The notes under the pieces were generated by a model. It had not been told where the DNA came from, made no database searches, and was given only the letters and a program-made list of their open reading frames with translations. Shown one piece after another: positions 52,441 to 62,556 of a DNA stretch of 64,000 bases. Position 1 is the stretch's first letter, and every line of letters begins with the position of its first letter. Source of the stretch: Bacillus sp. FJAT-50079. Lineage in GTDB: Bacteria; Bacillota; Bacilli; Bacillales; Bacillaceae_C. Position numbers and translations under genes: made by a program. The DNA lies in NCBI RefSeq assembly GCF_018343515.1, contig NZ_JAGYPD010000005.1:124001-188000 (forward strand), given 5' to 3'.

Positions 52441-54138
52441 TTACTTCTCGATATCCGCATATATAAACTGTGGATAACTATTAATTGGTGTGTAAACTCC
52501 TTTAACATGTGACTTCACCATGAACGGTTTCGTATAGAAATAAATTGGCATGATTGGCATTTCATCCATTAAAATTTCTTCAGCCTTATGCATCGCTTCC
52601 ATACGCTCTTTTTGATCCATCGATGATTTCGCTGTATTTACATAACTGTCATAGTCAGCATTGCTCCAGTTCGCATCATTAAATGGACCATCCGTTACCC
52701 AAAGATCGATAAATGTCATTGGATCAACGTAGTCGCCAACCCAACCACCTCGAGAAATTTCATAATCGCCTGCTTTCTCACGGTCCAGTTTGACTTGGAA
52801 TTCTACGTTTTCAAGTATTACTGATATATCAAGATTTTTGCGCCACATTTCCTGAACAGCTTCGGCGATTTTCTTATGTCCTTCGGAAGTGTTATATACA
52901 ATTGTAAATTCCGGCAATGCATCCATGCCTTCCTCTGCAAGTCCTTCGGCAAGCAGTTTTTTTGCTTCATCCACTGCATTATCTTCAAATAATTCTCCCG
53001 TATTTTCCTGGAAGTCACCGCTCACATCTGGCATTCCCGGTGGGATAATCGAATAGGCCGGCTGTTGTCCACCTTGTGATACGTGCTCTGTGATCGTTTG
53101 TCGATCAATGGCCATTGAAAGTGCCTTGCGAACCTTTTTATTATTAAACGGTTTCACATCATTGTTTAAGTTATAATAATAGACTGCTAGATCCGGACCA
53201 TTATTAAATTCTGGATCGCCAGATTCTACTAATTGACCTTGAACATCTTGCGGAAGTGGATACACGAGATCAAGCTCATCAGCCTGATACATTTGCCAGG
53301 CCGTGTCTTCATTGTCAATAATGACAAATTGAACCTCATCAAGTTTGATCTTATCTTTATCGTAATAGTTTTCATTTCTTTCAAGTTTCATGCTTTCCTT
53401 ATGGTTCCATTCCGTCAGCTTAAACGCACCGTTAGATACATAGCTAGCAGCCTCCAATGACCAATCAGGATTTGCTTCTTGGACTTTTTTATTAATTGGA
53501 TAGTATGTGTAAAAAGAAGTCAAATCAAGGAAATACGGCGTTGGCTGTGCAAGCTTCACTTCAAGCGTCTTTTCATCTTTTGCAGTAACTCCTACCTTCG
53601 CTTCTAGCGCCTCGTACCCTGCCTCATCTTCAGAACTATTGTATTCCTCTGCTCCTTCTAAATAATAAAGCTGGTATGCATAATCGGAGGCACTTTCCGG
53701 ATTTAAAGCAAATTTCCAAGCATACTCAAAGTCTTCTGCAACAACCGGATCACCATTCGACCATTTCATTCCATCTTTTAAATGAAACGTCCAAATTAAG
53801 CCGTCATCGCTGACATCCCAAGTTTCAGCCATTCCAGGAATAATTTCTCCCTCAGGCGTTTTCTTTGTCAATCCCTCAAAGGCATGCTCCAATATCCATG
53901 AATCATGCGTACCTTGTGCCAAACCTGGATGTAATGCACCTGGTTCTTCATTATTATTGAGATATAAAATTTTCTTATCTGCAGGCGCTTCTTCTTTTTC
54001 TTCCTGTTCAGCCGATTGACCGTCATTTTCGTTTTCACCTTGATTACTCGTTTGTTCTGTTCCACCGCTAAAACAGCCGGCGAGCAATAGGATTAGAGAC
54101 AAAAACAACACGACGAAAGAAAACTGTGACTTCTTCAA
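52441..54138 (-). CDS. oppA: Oligopeptide-binding lipoprotein (565 aa)
   Basis: Signal peptide with lipobox LLLAGCFSGG (Cys at 22), an acidic Glu/Asn/Gln-rich linker (about 25-52), then a family 5 binding domain: EPGALHPGLAQGTHDSWILE, MAETWDVSDDGLIWTFHLKDG, KWSNGDPVVAEDFEYAWKFAL, NKKVRKALSMAIDRQTI, GGWVGDYVDPMTFIDLW. Binds peptides outside the cell for import by OppBCDF; uptake may also feed peptide signalling, as in other bacilli. Confidence 0.93.
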   Translation of the reverse strand: MKKSQFSFVVLFLSLILLLAGCFSGGTEQTSNQGENENDGQSAEQEEKEEAPADKKILYLNNNEEPGALHPGLAQGTHDSWILEHAFEGLTKKTPEGEIIPGMAETWDVSDDGLIWTFHLKDGMKWSNGDPVVAEDFEYAWKFALNPESASDYAYQLYYLEGAEEYNSSEDEAGYEALEAKVGVTAKDEKTLEVKLAQPTPYFLDLTSFYTYYPINKKVQEANPDWSLEAASYVSNGAFKLTEWNHKESMKLERNENYYDKDKIKLDEVQFVIIDNEDTAWQMYQADELDLVYPLPQDVQGQLVESGDPEFNNGPDLAVYYYNLNNDVKPFNNKKVRKALSMAIDRQTITEHVSQGGQQPAYSIIPPGMPDVSGDFQENTGELFEDNAVDEAKKLLAEGLAEEGMDALPEFTIVYNTSEGHKKIAEAVQEMWRKNLDISVILENVEFQVKLDREKAGDYEISRGGWVGDYVDPMTFIDLWVTDGPFNDANWSNADYDSYVNTAKSSMDQKERMEAMHKAEEILMDEMPIMPIYFYTKPFMVKSHVKGVYTPINSYPQFIYADIEK

Positions 54139-54288
54139 ACAAAATCCCCCTTGTGATCATATTTAGTAACGTGAAATCTATGATGCGTCTTCATAGTTCG
54201 TTCACATCTCCGTCACATTTTAAATATACCAAATTACTTACCTAATATTCAATCTTTACTTTATATTCAGATAATTATTTTTGTACAA

Positions 54289-54335
54289 GTAAAAAACCAG
54301 AGTGATTTATTAAATCGCTCCGGCTTTTTACTTGT
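54289..54335 (-). terminator. Terminator of the yhcEFGHI operon
   Basis: Minus-strand stem GCCGGAGCGATTT / AAATCACTCTGGT then T6, just after the yhcI stop. Confidence 0.8.
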
Positions 54336-54341
54336 ATTTTT

Positions 54342-55286
54342 TTATGTTGCAACATCCCGTTTTGTGAAGAAGATAAATGCCAAAAGATGAAAAATGAAGA
54401 AGTAAATAAGCATCATCGTAATGGAGAAGGACATCGTCATACCTTCAACTAACGGACTCCCATCCGCGTATTGCATTAAATTCGTATTGGCAAATAGGCT
54501 ATATTTTGCCCAATCGAATTTCATGGCTAGCAATTGGGTCACCGTTCCGCCCATCATTAAGAGGAAAATGGAAATTCCAATTGCTAAGCCACTCACTCGA
54601 AAGACTGCCGAAATCATAAATGCCATTGTCGCAAGTAAAAAGATACTTAAAGAGTTTAGTAAATACGATTTAATTAAGTAGAGAAGAAGACTTTGTTCTA
54701 CAACGGTCCCTTTTACATAGGCAAGGTGAACATTGCTTGCCTCTCCACCAGTACCAAACAAAATGGCCCCTATTGCTGCTGCACTGACGAATAAAACGCC
54801 AAGCACAAGTAATAAAAACAGGATGACTGTCGTATACTTTGCCATTAAAATTTTCCAACGATGAAACGGTTTGATCAATAATACTTTAACAGTGCCCCAA
54901 GTAAATTCATTGGCGACAATTCCCGCAGCGATGATAATAACAAACAAGCCAGCAAAACTAATAAATGATGCCGAATCCTGAATAAATGTCCAGACCGTAG
55001 TTGTATATTCTGGTGCTAAATCATGCTCGATTCGATATTCATTGATTGCGATTTGCTGTTTAAAAAATTCTTTCGTCATCGGCATTGTTTCCATATTCGC
55101 CGCGTGTTGTTGATTGGAAATTGTTAATTCTTGTTTCCAATCCTGATCAACTGGTTCTGCTTTTGAGTCTAGATATTTTGTGATTGCACCATTTCCGATC
55201 ACAAGCAAGACAACTAATCCAATCATGATATAAGTGCCGATTTGTTTAAAAATTTTAATCCATTCATTTTGGATGAGATTAAGCAT
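54342..55286 (-). CDS. yhcI: ABC-2 type permease, YhcI-like (314 aa)
   Basis: Large ABC-2 permease with one N-terminal helix (about 18-35), an extracytoplasmic loop of about 75 residues and five further helices. The juxtamembrane motif NEFTWGTVKVLLIKPFHRWKILMAK is typical of bacitracin-exporter-like permeases. Overlaps yhcH by 8 nt. Last gene of a five-gene operon whose order matches B. subtilis yhcEFGHI. Confidence 0.85.
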   Translation of the reverse strand: MLNLIQNEWIKIFKQIGTYIMIGLVVLLVIGNGAITKYLDSKAEPVDQDWKQELTISNQQHAANMETMPMTKEFFKQQIAINEYRIEHDLAPEYTTTVWTFIQDSASFISFAGLFVIIIAAGIVANEFTWGTVKVLLIKPFHRWKILMAKYTTVILFLLLVLGVLFVSAAAIGAILFGTGGEASNVHLAYVKGTVVEQSLLLYLIKSYLLNSLSIFLLATMAFMISAVFRVSGLAIGISIFLLMMGGTVTQLLAMKFDWAKYSLFANTNLMQYADGSPLVEGMTMSFSITMMLIYFFIFHLLAFIFFTKRDVAT

Positions 55287-56199
55287 GTGACGCTACCTCC
55301 TCGTTACTCGTGATTTCTAAGAAGCGATCTTCAAGTGATTTTGTCGTCATTTTCACTTCATAAATAAGGATATCTTGTTCCACGAGTCGCTTAATTACGT
55401 TTGGTACTTGCTCCTTGCCAAGCTCTAGCTCGAGTCCTTCCTTATGGTCCTTTACGTCATACCCTTCGGTAAGCAAAATAGCCTTCGCTTTCTGTGGATC
55501 ATTCACTTTACATAAATATGTCTGCTCAGCAACACTTTCATTCATACGAACATTTTGCACGTTAATGAGCTTTCCTTTTTGAATAATTGCGATACGATCA
55601 CACATCATTTCCATCTCCGACAGTAAATGACTTGATACAATCACCGCAAGTCCCTTCTCGCGGGCTAAGCTGCGCAAATAATCACGAACTTCACGAATGC
55701 CTGCTGGATCTAATCCATTTGTCGGTTCATCCAAAATAAGAATTTTCGGATCATGAAGCAAACTTTGTGCGATTCCCAGACGCTGCCTCATCCCAAGCGA
55801 GTATGTTTTCACCTTGTCATGGATGCGATCTTTTAAGCCAACAAGCTCAATAATTTCATCGATTTTTTCCTTTGTAATCCCTTTAATAAGCCGTGCCACT
55901 TGCTGCAAGTTTTGATAGCCGGTTAAAAACTTATACATTTCTGGATTTTCTACGATCGCACCAACATGTTGGATCGCATCTTCATAATCCTTTTCAACAT
56001 TTTTCCCGCAAATCGCAATTTCTCCTGAAGTAATCCGAATAAGTCCAACGATCATCCGAATCGTCGTTGTCTTTCCTGCGCCATTCGGTCCTAAAAAACC
56101 GAATACCTCTCCTTCATTAACCGTAAAGCTTAAATCGTCAATAATTTTACGGCGACGAATCACTTTTGAAACATTTTTCAGCTCAACTACCGTTTTCAC
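55279..56199 (-). CDS. yhcH: ABC exporter ATPase, YhcH/BcrA-like (306 aa)
   Basis: Walker [11 protein letters not shown], signature [15 protein letters not shown], Walker [14 protein letters not shown]-loop [30 protein letters not shown] and the C-terminal about 80-residue extension are typical of BcrA-type ATPases. Works with the YhcI permease; resistance or lipid-stress export is the usual role of relatives. Confidence 0.87.
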   Translation of the reverse strand: MKTVVELKNVSKVIRRRKIIDDLSFTVNEGEVFGFLGPNGAGKTTTIRMIVGLIRITSGEIAICGKNVEKDYEDAIQHVGAIVENPEMYKFLTGYQNLQQVARLIKGITKEKIDEIIELVGLKDRIHDKVKTYSLGMRQRLGIAQSLLHDPKILILDEPTNGLDPAGIREVRDYLRSLAREKGLAVIVSSHLLSEMEMMCDRIAIIQKGKLINVQNVRMNESVAEQTYLCKVNDPQKAKAILLTEGYDVKDHKEGLELELGKEQVPNVIKRLVEQDILIYEVKMTTKSLEDRFLEITSNEEVASHA

Positions 56200-56909
56200 C
56201 GTACCTCACTCTCCTTATCTCCCATAATTGTTTTAAACCATTCTAATACCGAGGTGCCTTGCTCCTCTCGAAGCTGTTCTACATTTTCATGCCCGATAAT
56301 ATCGCCGTTAAATATGGCGATTACCTCATCCATAATCGGCTCGATTTCATCGATTTCGTGTGTAGCAATAATGACGGTTTGCTTTTCAAAATCAATATAC
56401 GTAAGCAAACTTTTTACAATCGAATCTCTCACTAAAGCATCAAGACCTGAAAATGGCTCATCGAGCAAAATGACAGGCGCTTCTCGAGCCAGTGTTAATA
56501 TGAGCTTCAATCTGCCACGATTTCCTTTAGATAGCTGTTTAATCTTTTTATTAACTGTGAGGTTCATTTCCTTTAATAGTTCATTTGCCTTACTTTCATT
56601 AAAATCTGGAAATTGCGAAGCATAAAAGTCAATCATTCGTTTGATTGTGAAGGACTCATAAAACATGTCTAATTCGGTTAAATAGGAGACTTTTTCACAA
56701 GATTTCCTTGTAACCTCTTCTCCAAAAACAGTAACACTCCCATTACTCGGATAAACAAGTCCGGTAATCATTTTTAATGTCGTTGATTTCCCACTCCCGT
56801 TGGGACCTAGTAATCCATAAATTTTCCCGGACTGGAATTCCAAATCCACCTGATTTAAGGCGTATTCTGAGCCATATTTCTTCGTAACATTAGATAAGCG
56901 AATCGTCAT
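56196..56909 (-). CDS. yhcG: ABC exporter ATPase, YhcG-like (237 aa)
   Basis: Second ATPase. Walker [10 protein letters not shown], an unusual signature [13 protein letters not shown], Walker [14 protein letters not shown]-loop IIATHEIDE. The signature form is shared with the YtrB-type ATPase at 4528-5379. Start ATG 56909 follows GAAGGTGAT and lies 20 nt inside the yhcF coding region. Presumably pairs with the YhcE membrane protein. Confidence 0.86.
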   Translation of the reverse strand: MTIRLSNVTKKYGSEYALNQVDLEFQSGKIYGLLGPNGSGKSTTLKMITGLVYPSNGSVTVFGEEVTRKSCEKVSYLTELDMFYESFTIKRMIDFYASQFPDFNESKANELLKEMNLTVNKKIKQLSKGNRGRLKLILTLAREAPVILLDEPFSGLDALVRDSIVKSLLTYIDFEKQTVIIATHEIDEIEPIMDEVIAIFNGDIIGHENVEQLREEQGTSVLEWFKTIMGDKESEVR

Positions 56910-57279
56910 GCTGATCACCTTCTTCAAAAAATTCCTCCAGACCAGACTTCATCTGTTCCTTCGATAGCCCAAGCTCACGCATACTTATTACAAACTGTTC
57001 AATAATTTCGCGTTGCATCGTTTGTTTTAACTCCTCTACAATGGACTGATTTTCCACAATGAATGTCCCTTGCCCTCTTTTCGTTTCCACTACGCCCATC
57101 CTCTCCATTTCGGTATATGTTCGTTGAATGGTATTCGGATTTACACCTGATTGAATCGCCATCTCTCTTACAGAAGGCAATTTTTCTCCTGGCTTTATTT
57201 CACCGCGAATCATTTGTTGAAAGATTTTTTCGGCAATTTGTATATAAATTGGTTTTGATGCAATAAACTCTTTGGCCAC
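56890..57279 (-). CDS. yhcF: GntR-family (YtrA subfamily) regulator, YhcF-like (129 aa)
   Basis: Winged helix over about residues 9-75 ([55 protein letters not shown]), then a short helical tail. GTG start at 57279 after GGAGGTG. It follows yhcE by 5 nt and probably binds the 34-bp palindrome ahead of yhcE, repressing the whole operon. Confidence 0.88.
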   Translation of the reverse strand: MAKEFIASKPIYIQIAEKIFQQMIRGEIKPGEKLPSVREMAIQSGVNPNTIQRTYTEMERMGVVETKRGQGTFIVENQSIVEELKQTMQREIIEQFVISMRELGLSKEQMKSGLEEFFEEGDQHDDSLI

Positions 57280-57284
57280 TTGTC

Positions 57285-58055
57285 TTACACCTCCACCTTT
57301 TGATCAAGTAATTTACATGCGATGAAGAATAATCCAAGGGCGATCATGGCATAAATGATAAGAGGGATAACCGGTAATGGCGCTGACATCGTATCAAAAG
57401 TCCAGCCAATCCCAGATTCATACGAAACAGCATATGAAGTCGTAATATCTAGCTCCCAAGCAAACAAGTAATCCCGAACGAACTTTAATTTTGAAACAAA
57501 TGTTTCTACGATATTGCATGCAATGAAAATAACGAAAAGGATTAACCAGCGGAACTTTTTAATCACTTGTACTCTTTCCAGGGAGTGATACACGGTCCAA
57601 AGAAAAATGACCCAAACGGTCGTGTACAATCCAATAACAAGTAGAACGATATTCGTTAACATAACTGCATGAACAGGTAGCGGGATGTCTTTATAGATAA
57701 GTAGCTTTACCAATAGCAACCCATAGGTACTAACGAACACTTGTGAAATGATTTGAAACAATAAAGCTGTCGTTATTTTTGCTAGTAGTAATTTTGCGCT
57801 GCTTTGCGGATTATAAAGCCATAATTGTGTCTTCCCTTCAATTTTCAGTAAAGAATAAACCGTAACTGGCATAAAAAACAAATGGATTGGAAGTATCAGC
57901 ATAATCAACAGAGGGATGACCATACTCGGCTCATCTAACCGCTTTGAAAAATAGCTACCTAAACTAATTGCGATAAAAATAAGAATAAGGTATGTAACAT
58001 ACCAAAACCGTGAAATACATATTTCCTTTTTTAACAGTCCGATAAATGGTTTCAT
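57285..58055 (-). CDS. yhcE: Membrane protein, YhcE-like ABC-2 component (256 aa)
   Basis: Six hydrophobic segments. The short cytosolic N-terminus (MKPFIGLLKKEICISRFWYV) and the segment LKIEGKTQLWLYNPQSSAKLLLAKI correspond to ABC-2 membrane proteins. ATG 58055 after GGAGGGG is chosen; the open frame upstream runs through the operator. First gene of the operon. Confidence 0.82.
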   Translation of the reverse strand: MKPFIGLLKKEICISRFWYVTYLILIFIAISLGSYFSKRLDEPSMVIPLLIMLILPIHLFFMPVTVYSLLKIEGKTQLWLYNPQSSAKLLLAKITTALLFQIISQVFVSTYGLLLVKLLIYKDIPLPVHAVMLTNIVLLVIGLYTTVWVIFLWTVYHSLERVQVIKKFRWLILFVIFIACNIVETFVSKLKFVRDYLFAWELDITTSYAVSYESGIGWTFDTMSAPLPVIPLIIYAMIALGLFFIACKLLDQKVEV

Positions 58056-58072
58056 TGAAACCCCTCCGCCTT

Positions 58073-58121
58073 GTATTAGTGTTCTATTTGAATAGTACAC
58101 TAATACTCAATGATACGTCAA
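58073..58121 (-). promoter_or_regulatory. Promoter and 34-bp palindromic operator of yhcEFGHI
   Basis: Minus strand TTGACG (58116-58121), 18-nt spacer, TACTAT (58092-58097). Perfect outer arms GTATTAGTGT / ACACTAATAC (58073-58106) and inner CTATT-CA-AATAG, with only one mismatched pair between. The palindrome covers the -10 and start site. The AGTGT...ACACT halves fit YtrA-subfamily operators as I remember them. Confidence 0.8.
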
Positions 58122-58492
58122 GTAACTATTTCAAAAAATAAGAAAATGGGTAGATGCCTAAGTAGCGGAAATGAATCTGTCTCGCTTATTGACGGAATAA
58201 AGAGGCGTTGACGATAAAAACTTATTTATGTACTTGATTTCGATTAGATGCCGGGAAGCGGACGAATAGGATCTTCCTTATGAACATGATTTTGATAAAA
58301 AAACAGTGTGAGAACGATTAGCCTCTTTCTAATGAACTGAATTTCTATTAAATACGAGGAAGAGAGAGATGAGAACCTTCCTTATACACCTAAATACAAA
58401 AAGATATCGAAAATAAGCATTGAAAAAAAACAATGTCCTATTAACCGCAATACATAAAAGCAGATAATATCAGTCTGTTATTATTTTATTCA
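58122..58492. other. Intergenic stretch without recognisable gene
   Basis: About 370 bp, AT-rich. No frame over 20 codons with a ribosome site, no RNA gene and no repeat seen here. Confidence 0.6.
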
Positions 58493-58518
58493 ATAAAAAA
58501 ACGCCGTTGCGGCGGCGT
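58493..58518 (-). terminator. Terminator of the 98-aa membrane-protein gene
   Basis: Minus-strand stem ACGCCG / CGGCGT followed by T7. Confidence 0.8.
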
Positions 58519-58520
58519 GT

Positions 58521-58817
58521 TTATTCCAATTCAAGTTCATCCAAATAAACTTCATTGATTTTCTTTAGTTCATTTGTTTCAAGATCATATTTATATATGG
58601 TCATTGTATTTCCGCCATCATAGGAGGAGTTGCCCGACAACACACCAAATTGTCCATCACCTAATGAAACAAGATTATCAAAATATTGATCCTCATTATC
58701 ATGATGATCTTGATAAATTACTTCCGTCCCGCCACTCGTAATTAAAATTCCAATAAGTAAACAAATGAGCGTTATCCGAATCCTTCTTAATTCTTTTGTC
58801 TGTTCATTATCCATCAT
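58521..58817 (-). CDS. Membrane-anchored hypothetical protein (98 aa)
   Basis: Charged N-terminus (MMDNEQTKELRRIR), one helix (about 15-30, ITLICLLIGILITSGG), then an outside domain of about 65 residues with a beta-propeller-like phrase VSLGDGQFGVLSGNSSYDGG and an acidic end. Follows the zinc-ribbon gene by 3 nt, so the two are co-transcribed. Family not recognised. Confidence 0.65.
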   Translation of the reverse strand: MMDNEQTKELRRIRITLICLLIGILITSGGTEVIYQDHHDNEDQYFDNLVSLGDGQFGVLSGNSSYDGGNTMTIYKYDLETNELKKINEVYLDELELE

Positions 58818-58820
58818 CAG

Positions 58821-59027
58821 TTATCCTCCAAAAAAGAAATCAAGCACATTCCCAGCTGTTGATGACTTTTTATTGTAAAATTCTGAGTAACCGCAATTTG
58901 TGCAGTATACAACGAGAAATTGATTATGCTGAACATCAAAAACTTTTGACAGCCCCGTCCCTGTCATCGCTACTTCCTTCGTTTCTGCCCGAGTACTTCC
59001 ACATTTCACGCAGCCTTTTTCGCTCAT
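58821..59027 (-). CDS. Small zinc-ribbon protein (68 aa)
   Basis: Two CxxC knuckles (GCVKCGS at about 5-11 and VYCTNCGYSEFY at about 41-52) form a zinc ribbon of the kind found in many small Firmicute proteins. The remaining sequence (TGTGLSKVFDVQHNQFLVV; SSTAGNVLDFFFGG) is typical for this small family. May bind nucleic acid or zinc. GGGGGAAACAA lies before the ATG. Confidence 0.75.
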   Translation of the reverse strand: MSEKGCVKCGSTRAETKEVAMTGTGLSKVFDVQHNQFLVVYCTNCGYSEFYNKKSSTAGNVLDFFFGG

Positions 59028-59133
59028 TTTGTTTCCCCCTTCATTAAAGTCAAATAATCCTTACTATCTATACGTCGATTACTAGCCATTTGTTTCAACT
59101 TTTCAAAATCATTAAATCATTTTATAAAAGGTC

Positions 59134-59162
59134 TTGACTTTTTCTTTTTTAATGTCTACTAT
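59134..59162 (+). promoter_or_regulatory. Sigma-A promoter of hom-thrC-thrB
   Basis: TTGACT, 17-nt spacer, TACTAT, 47 nt before the hom start. The leader is too short for a riboswitch. Confidence 0.75.
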
Positions 59163-59208
59163 ATAAACACAAATGTATTTAACAGAAAGACATATGAGGT
59201 GAGGAAAA

Positions 59209-60510
59209 ATGAAAAACTATGTATCTATTGGACTGTTAGGACTAGGGACAGTCGGTTCCGGAGTTGTACAGTTAATTAAAAATCATCAGGAAGATCTTGC
59301 TCATCAAGTAGGCTGTGAAGTACGAGTAAAAACGATCCTTGTTCGTGACGCTGAAAAAGCACGCGATATTCAAATTGGTCAAACTTACCTCACCACAGAT
59401 CCAAATGAAGTATTACAAGATCCAGATATCGACATTGTAATCGAAGTAATCGGGGGCGTTGAAGAAGCCCGTGAACATATTATTCAAGCATTGGACGCTA
59501 AAAAGCATGTCGTAACAGCAAATAAAGATTTGATTGCTTTACACGGTGTAGAGTTACAAAAAAAGGCGGTTGCCAATGGCTGCGATCTCTTCTATGAAGC
59601 GAGTGTTGGCGGTGGAGTTCCAATTTTAAGAGGGCTAACAGAGGGACTTTCTTCCGACCGTATTCAGAAACTTATGGGAATTGTGAACGGAACAACAAAC
59701 TATATTTTGACAAAGATGGACGAAGATGGGCTTTCCTATGACACTGCATTACAAGAGGCACAGGATCTTGGCTTTGCAGAATCAGATCCAACGGCCGATG
59801 TCGAAGGAATTGACGCTGCCCGTAAAATGGCTATTTTAGCAAGATTAGCTTTCCATACGAATGTTGATCTTGATGATGTGGAAGTATCTGGAATTAGCAA
59901 TGTATCTGTTGAAGATTTAAACTATGGGAAAAAACTAGGATTAACAATGAAGCTAATCGGTCATGCTACGATTGACAATCAAGAATTAGAAGTAAGCGTA
60001 CAGCCGACATTTCTTGCGAAAAACCATCCACTAGCTTCTGTAAAAAATGAATTTAATGCGATTTACGTAAATGGTGAAGCAGTTGGAGAAACAATGTTTT
60101 ATGGCCCAGGCGCTGGAAGCTTGCCAACGGCTACAGCTGTCATGGCTGACGTTGTTGCGGTAATTAAGAACATGCGTCTCGGTGTGAATGGAAAAAGTGT
60201 TGTCGCACCAAAATTTGAAAGCTCATTGAAAACTCCTGATCAACGCTTTGGAAAATATTATTTCCGCCTCCATCTAAAAGATGAAGTTGGAGCATTTTCA
60301 AAAATTACAAGCTTGTTCAATGAACTAGGCATTAGCTTTGAACAAATTTTACAAACACCACTTAGCAAAGATGAATTAGCGGAAATCATTATCGTTACAC
60401 ACCGTGTTTCATTAGAGCTTTTCCAAAAAGCATTAATGGAATTAAGAGATTTAGAAGTTGTAAATGAAGTTATTAGTCACTATCGAGTTGAAGGAGATGT
60501 AAAGAAATGA
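59209..60510 (+). CDS. hom: Homoserine dehydrogenase (433 aa)
   Basis: NAD(P)-binding domain ([16 protein letters not shown]), catalytic domain ([58 protein letters not shown] with the catalytic Lys), and a C-terminal ACT domain from about residue 355 ([18 protein letters not shown]) for threonine feedback. Reduces aspartate semialdehyde to homoserine. GAGGTGAGG ribosome site. First gene of hom-thrC-thrB. Confidence 0.95.
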   Translation: MKNYVSIGLLGLGTVGSGVVQLIKNHQEDLAHQVGCEVRVKTILVRDAEKARDIQIGQTYLTTDPNEVLQDPDIDIVIEVIGGVEEAREHIIQALDAKKHVVTANKDLIALHGVELQKKAVANGCDLFYEASVGGGVPILRGLTEGLSSDRIQKLMGIVNGTTNYILTKMDEDGLSYDTALQEAQDLGFAESDPTADVEGIDAARKMAILARLAFHTNVDLDDVEVSGISNVSVEDLNYGKKLGLTMKLIGHATIDNQELEVSVQPTFLAKNHPLASVKNEFNAIYVNGEAVGETMFYGPGAGSLPTATAVMADVVAVIKNMRLGVNGKSVVAPKFESSLKTPDQRFGKYYFRLHLKDEVGAFSKITSLFNELGISFEQILQTPLSKDELAEIIIVTHRVSLELFQKALMELRDLEVVNEVISHYRVEGDVKK

Positions 60511-61568
60511 ACTGGCCAGGATTAATTGCAAACTATAAAGACTACTTACCAGTAAACGAAGAAACACCTGCATTGACACTACAAGAGGGAAACACACCGT
60601 TGGTACATCTCTCCAATTTGTCAAAACAACTCGGTATTGAGCTATATGCAAAAATTGAAGGCGCCAATCCTACGGGTTCTTTTAAAGACCGTGGGATGGT
60701 AATGGCGGTCGCAAAAGCGGTTGAAGAAGGAAGCACATCGATTATCTGTGCTTCAACTGGGAATACATCAGCGGCAGCCGCTGCATATGCAGCAAAGGCA
60801 GGCATTCGAGCAATCATCGTCATTCCTAATGGAAAGGTTGCCCTTGGAAAGCTTGCCCAAGCAAAAATGTACGGTGCCGAAATTGTAGAAATTGAAGGAA
60901 ACTTTGATGAAGCGTTAAACATGGTACGGAAAATTAGTGAAACATCTCCAGTTACACTTGTGAATTCCGTTAACCCATACAGACTTGAAGGTCAAAAAAC
61001 AGCTGCTTTTGAAGTTTGTGATCAGCTTGGCAGCGCCCCAGACATTTTAGCCATTCCAGTAGGAAATGCCGGAAATATTAGCGCTTATTGGAAAGGATTT
61101 AAAGAATATAATGAAGTAAAACAAACAGGTCTTCCGAAAATGTTTGGTTTTGAAGCGGAAGGTGCAGCAGCCATCGTTCAAGGACAGCCAATTGCTGAAC
61201 CAGAAACAGTCGCAACAGCGATTCGCATCGGGAACCCAGCAAGCTGGGAGCTCGCTGAAAATGCTCGTGATGAGTCCGGTGGAAAAATCAATTCCGTGTC
61301 CGATGCAGAAATTCTCGAAGCATATAAATTACTAGCAAGCACGGAAGGTGTATTCGCTGAACCTGCTTCATGTGCTTCCATTGCCGGCGTGCTTCAGCAA
61401 GTAAAAGAAGGCAGCATCGCAAAAGGCAGTAAAGTTGTTGCAGTACTAACAGGTAATGGCTTGAAAGATCCAGAAACAGCAATGGATGAAATCAAAATTG
61501 ATTCTGTCGTACTACCAAACGATGAAATAAAAGTGCTTGACTACATAAAAGGCGTGGTAAAAGCATGA
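60507..61568 (+). CDS. thrC: Threonine synthase (353 aa)
   Basis: PLP enzyme turning O-phosphohomoserine into threonine. PLP-Lys lies in [18 protein letters not shown]; phosphate loop [30 protein letters not shown]. Compact bacilli-type form. ATG overlaps the hom stop, and its own stop overlaps thrB (ATGA). Confidence 0.95.
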   Translation: MNWPGLIANYKDYLPVNEETPALTLQEGNTPLVHLSNLSKQLGIELYAKIEGANPTGSFKDRGMVMAVAKAVEEGSTSIICASTGNTSAAAAAYAAKAGIRAIIVIPNGKVALGKLAQAKMYGAEIVEIEGNFDEALNMVRKISETSPVTLVNSVNPYRLEGQKTAAFEVCDQLGSAPDILAIPVGNAGNISAYWKGFKEYNEVKQTGLPKMFGFEAEGAAAIVQGQPIAEPETVATAIRIGNPASWELAENARDESGGKINSVSDAEILEAYKLLASTEGVFAEPASCASIAGVLQQVKEGSIAKGSKVVAVLTGNGLKDPETAMDEIKIDSVVLPNDEIKVLDYIKGVVKA

Positions 61569-62461
61569 CAAGGTTTACCATTAAAGTACCAGCAAGCACT
61601 GCCAATCTCGGGCCGGGTTTCGACTCGGCCGGAATGGCACTTACCCGTTATTTAACATTGCATCTAGAAGAACATGACGAATGGATGTTTGAACACCATT
61701 CTGTTCATTTACCTGAAGTAAATGACGCAAAAGAACATTTTATTTATCAAATTGCCAAAAAGACAGCGGAGCATTTCGGAGCTTCCCTTCCCGCCGCACA
61801 TGTCGTCGTTGAAAGTGAGATTCCATTGGCGCGCGGGCTTGGGAGCAGCTCCTCCGCTATTATTGCTGGGATTGAGATTGCCAATCAGCTTTGCAAACTT
61901 CATTTATCCAAAATGGATAAACTATACTTCGCCGCTGCCATTGAGGGTCACCCCGATAATGTTGCCCCTACTGTACTTGGTGGACTCGTCATTGCTTCTC
62001 AATCTTCAAATGAAGAAATTAACTATTTTCAAAAAAAAGATGATAATCTTGATTTTATCGTTTATATCCCATCGACAGAGTTAAAAACAGAAGCATCAAG
62101 AGAAGTATTGCCTGAACAATATTCTCGTCAAAAAGCAACGAGTGCTAGCGCCATTGCTAACGTTATGTTTGCTAGTTTAATTGCCGGCGATTACGAACTA
62201 GCAGGCGAAATGATGGAAAAAGATTTATATCATGAGCCATATCGTGCTTCTCTCATTCCAAACTACGAAAAAATTCGTCATGAAGCAAAAAAACGAGGAG
62301 CATATGGAACTGTTATTAGTGGTGCAGGTCCAACAATGCTCTCACTCGCTCCAAAAGGAAAAGGTGCGGAAATTGCAGCAGCTTTGCAAGATTTGCTGCC
62401 TAACTATTCGGTTGATGTATTGGAAATGGATTTACATGGAGTGCAGGTTGAAGAAAAATAA
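61565..62461 (+). CDS. thrB: Homoserine kinase (298 aa)
   Basis: GHMP kinase: [22 protein letters not shown] at the N-terminus, ATP loop [31 protein letters not shown] and [12 protein letters not shown] near the C-terminus. Phosphorylates homoserine for ThrC. Last gene of the operon; a terminator follows. Confidence 0.95.
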   Translation: MTRFTIKVPASTANLGPGFDSAGMALTRYLTLHLEEHDEWMFEHHSVHLPEVNDAKEHFIYQIAKKTAEHFGASLPAAHVVVESEIPLARGLGSSSSAIIAGIEIANQLCKLHLSKMDKLYFAAAIEGHPDNVAPTVLGGLVIASQSSNEEINYFQKKDDNLDFIVYIPSTELKTEASREVLPEQYSRQKATSASAIANVMFASLIAGDYELAGEMMEKDLYHEPYRASLIPNYEKIRHEAKKRGAYGTVISGAGPTMLSLAPKGKGAEIAAALQDLLPNYSVDVLEMDLHGVQVEEK

Positions 62462-62466
62462 TATAT

Positions 62467-62506
62467 GGGTAATGGAAAATCAATGTTTTCCATTACTCAT
62501 TTTTTG
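62467..62506 (+). terminator. Terminator of the thr operon
   Basis: Stem GTAATGGAAAA / TTTTCCATTAC followed by T6. Confidence 0.88.
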
Positions 62507-62556
62507 CATTTTTCACATAAATCATTGATAATAATGACAAAGGAGGCGGCTTGTAT

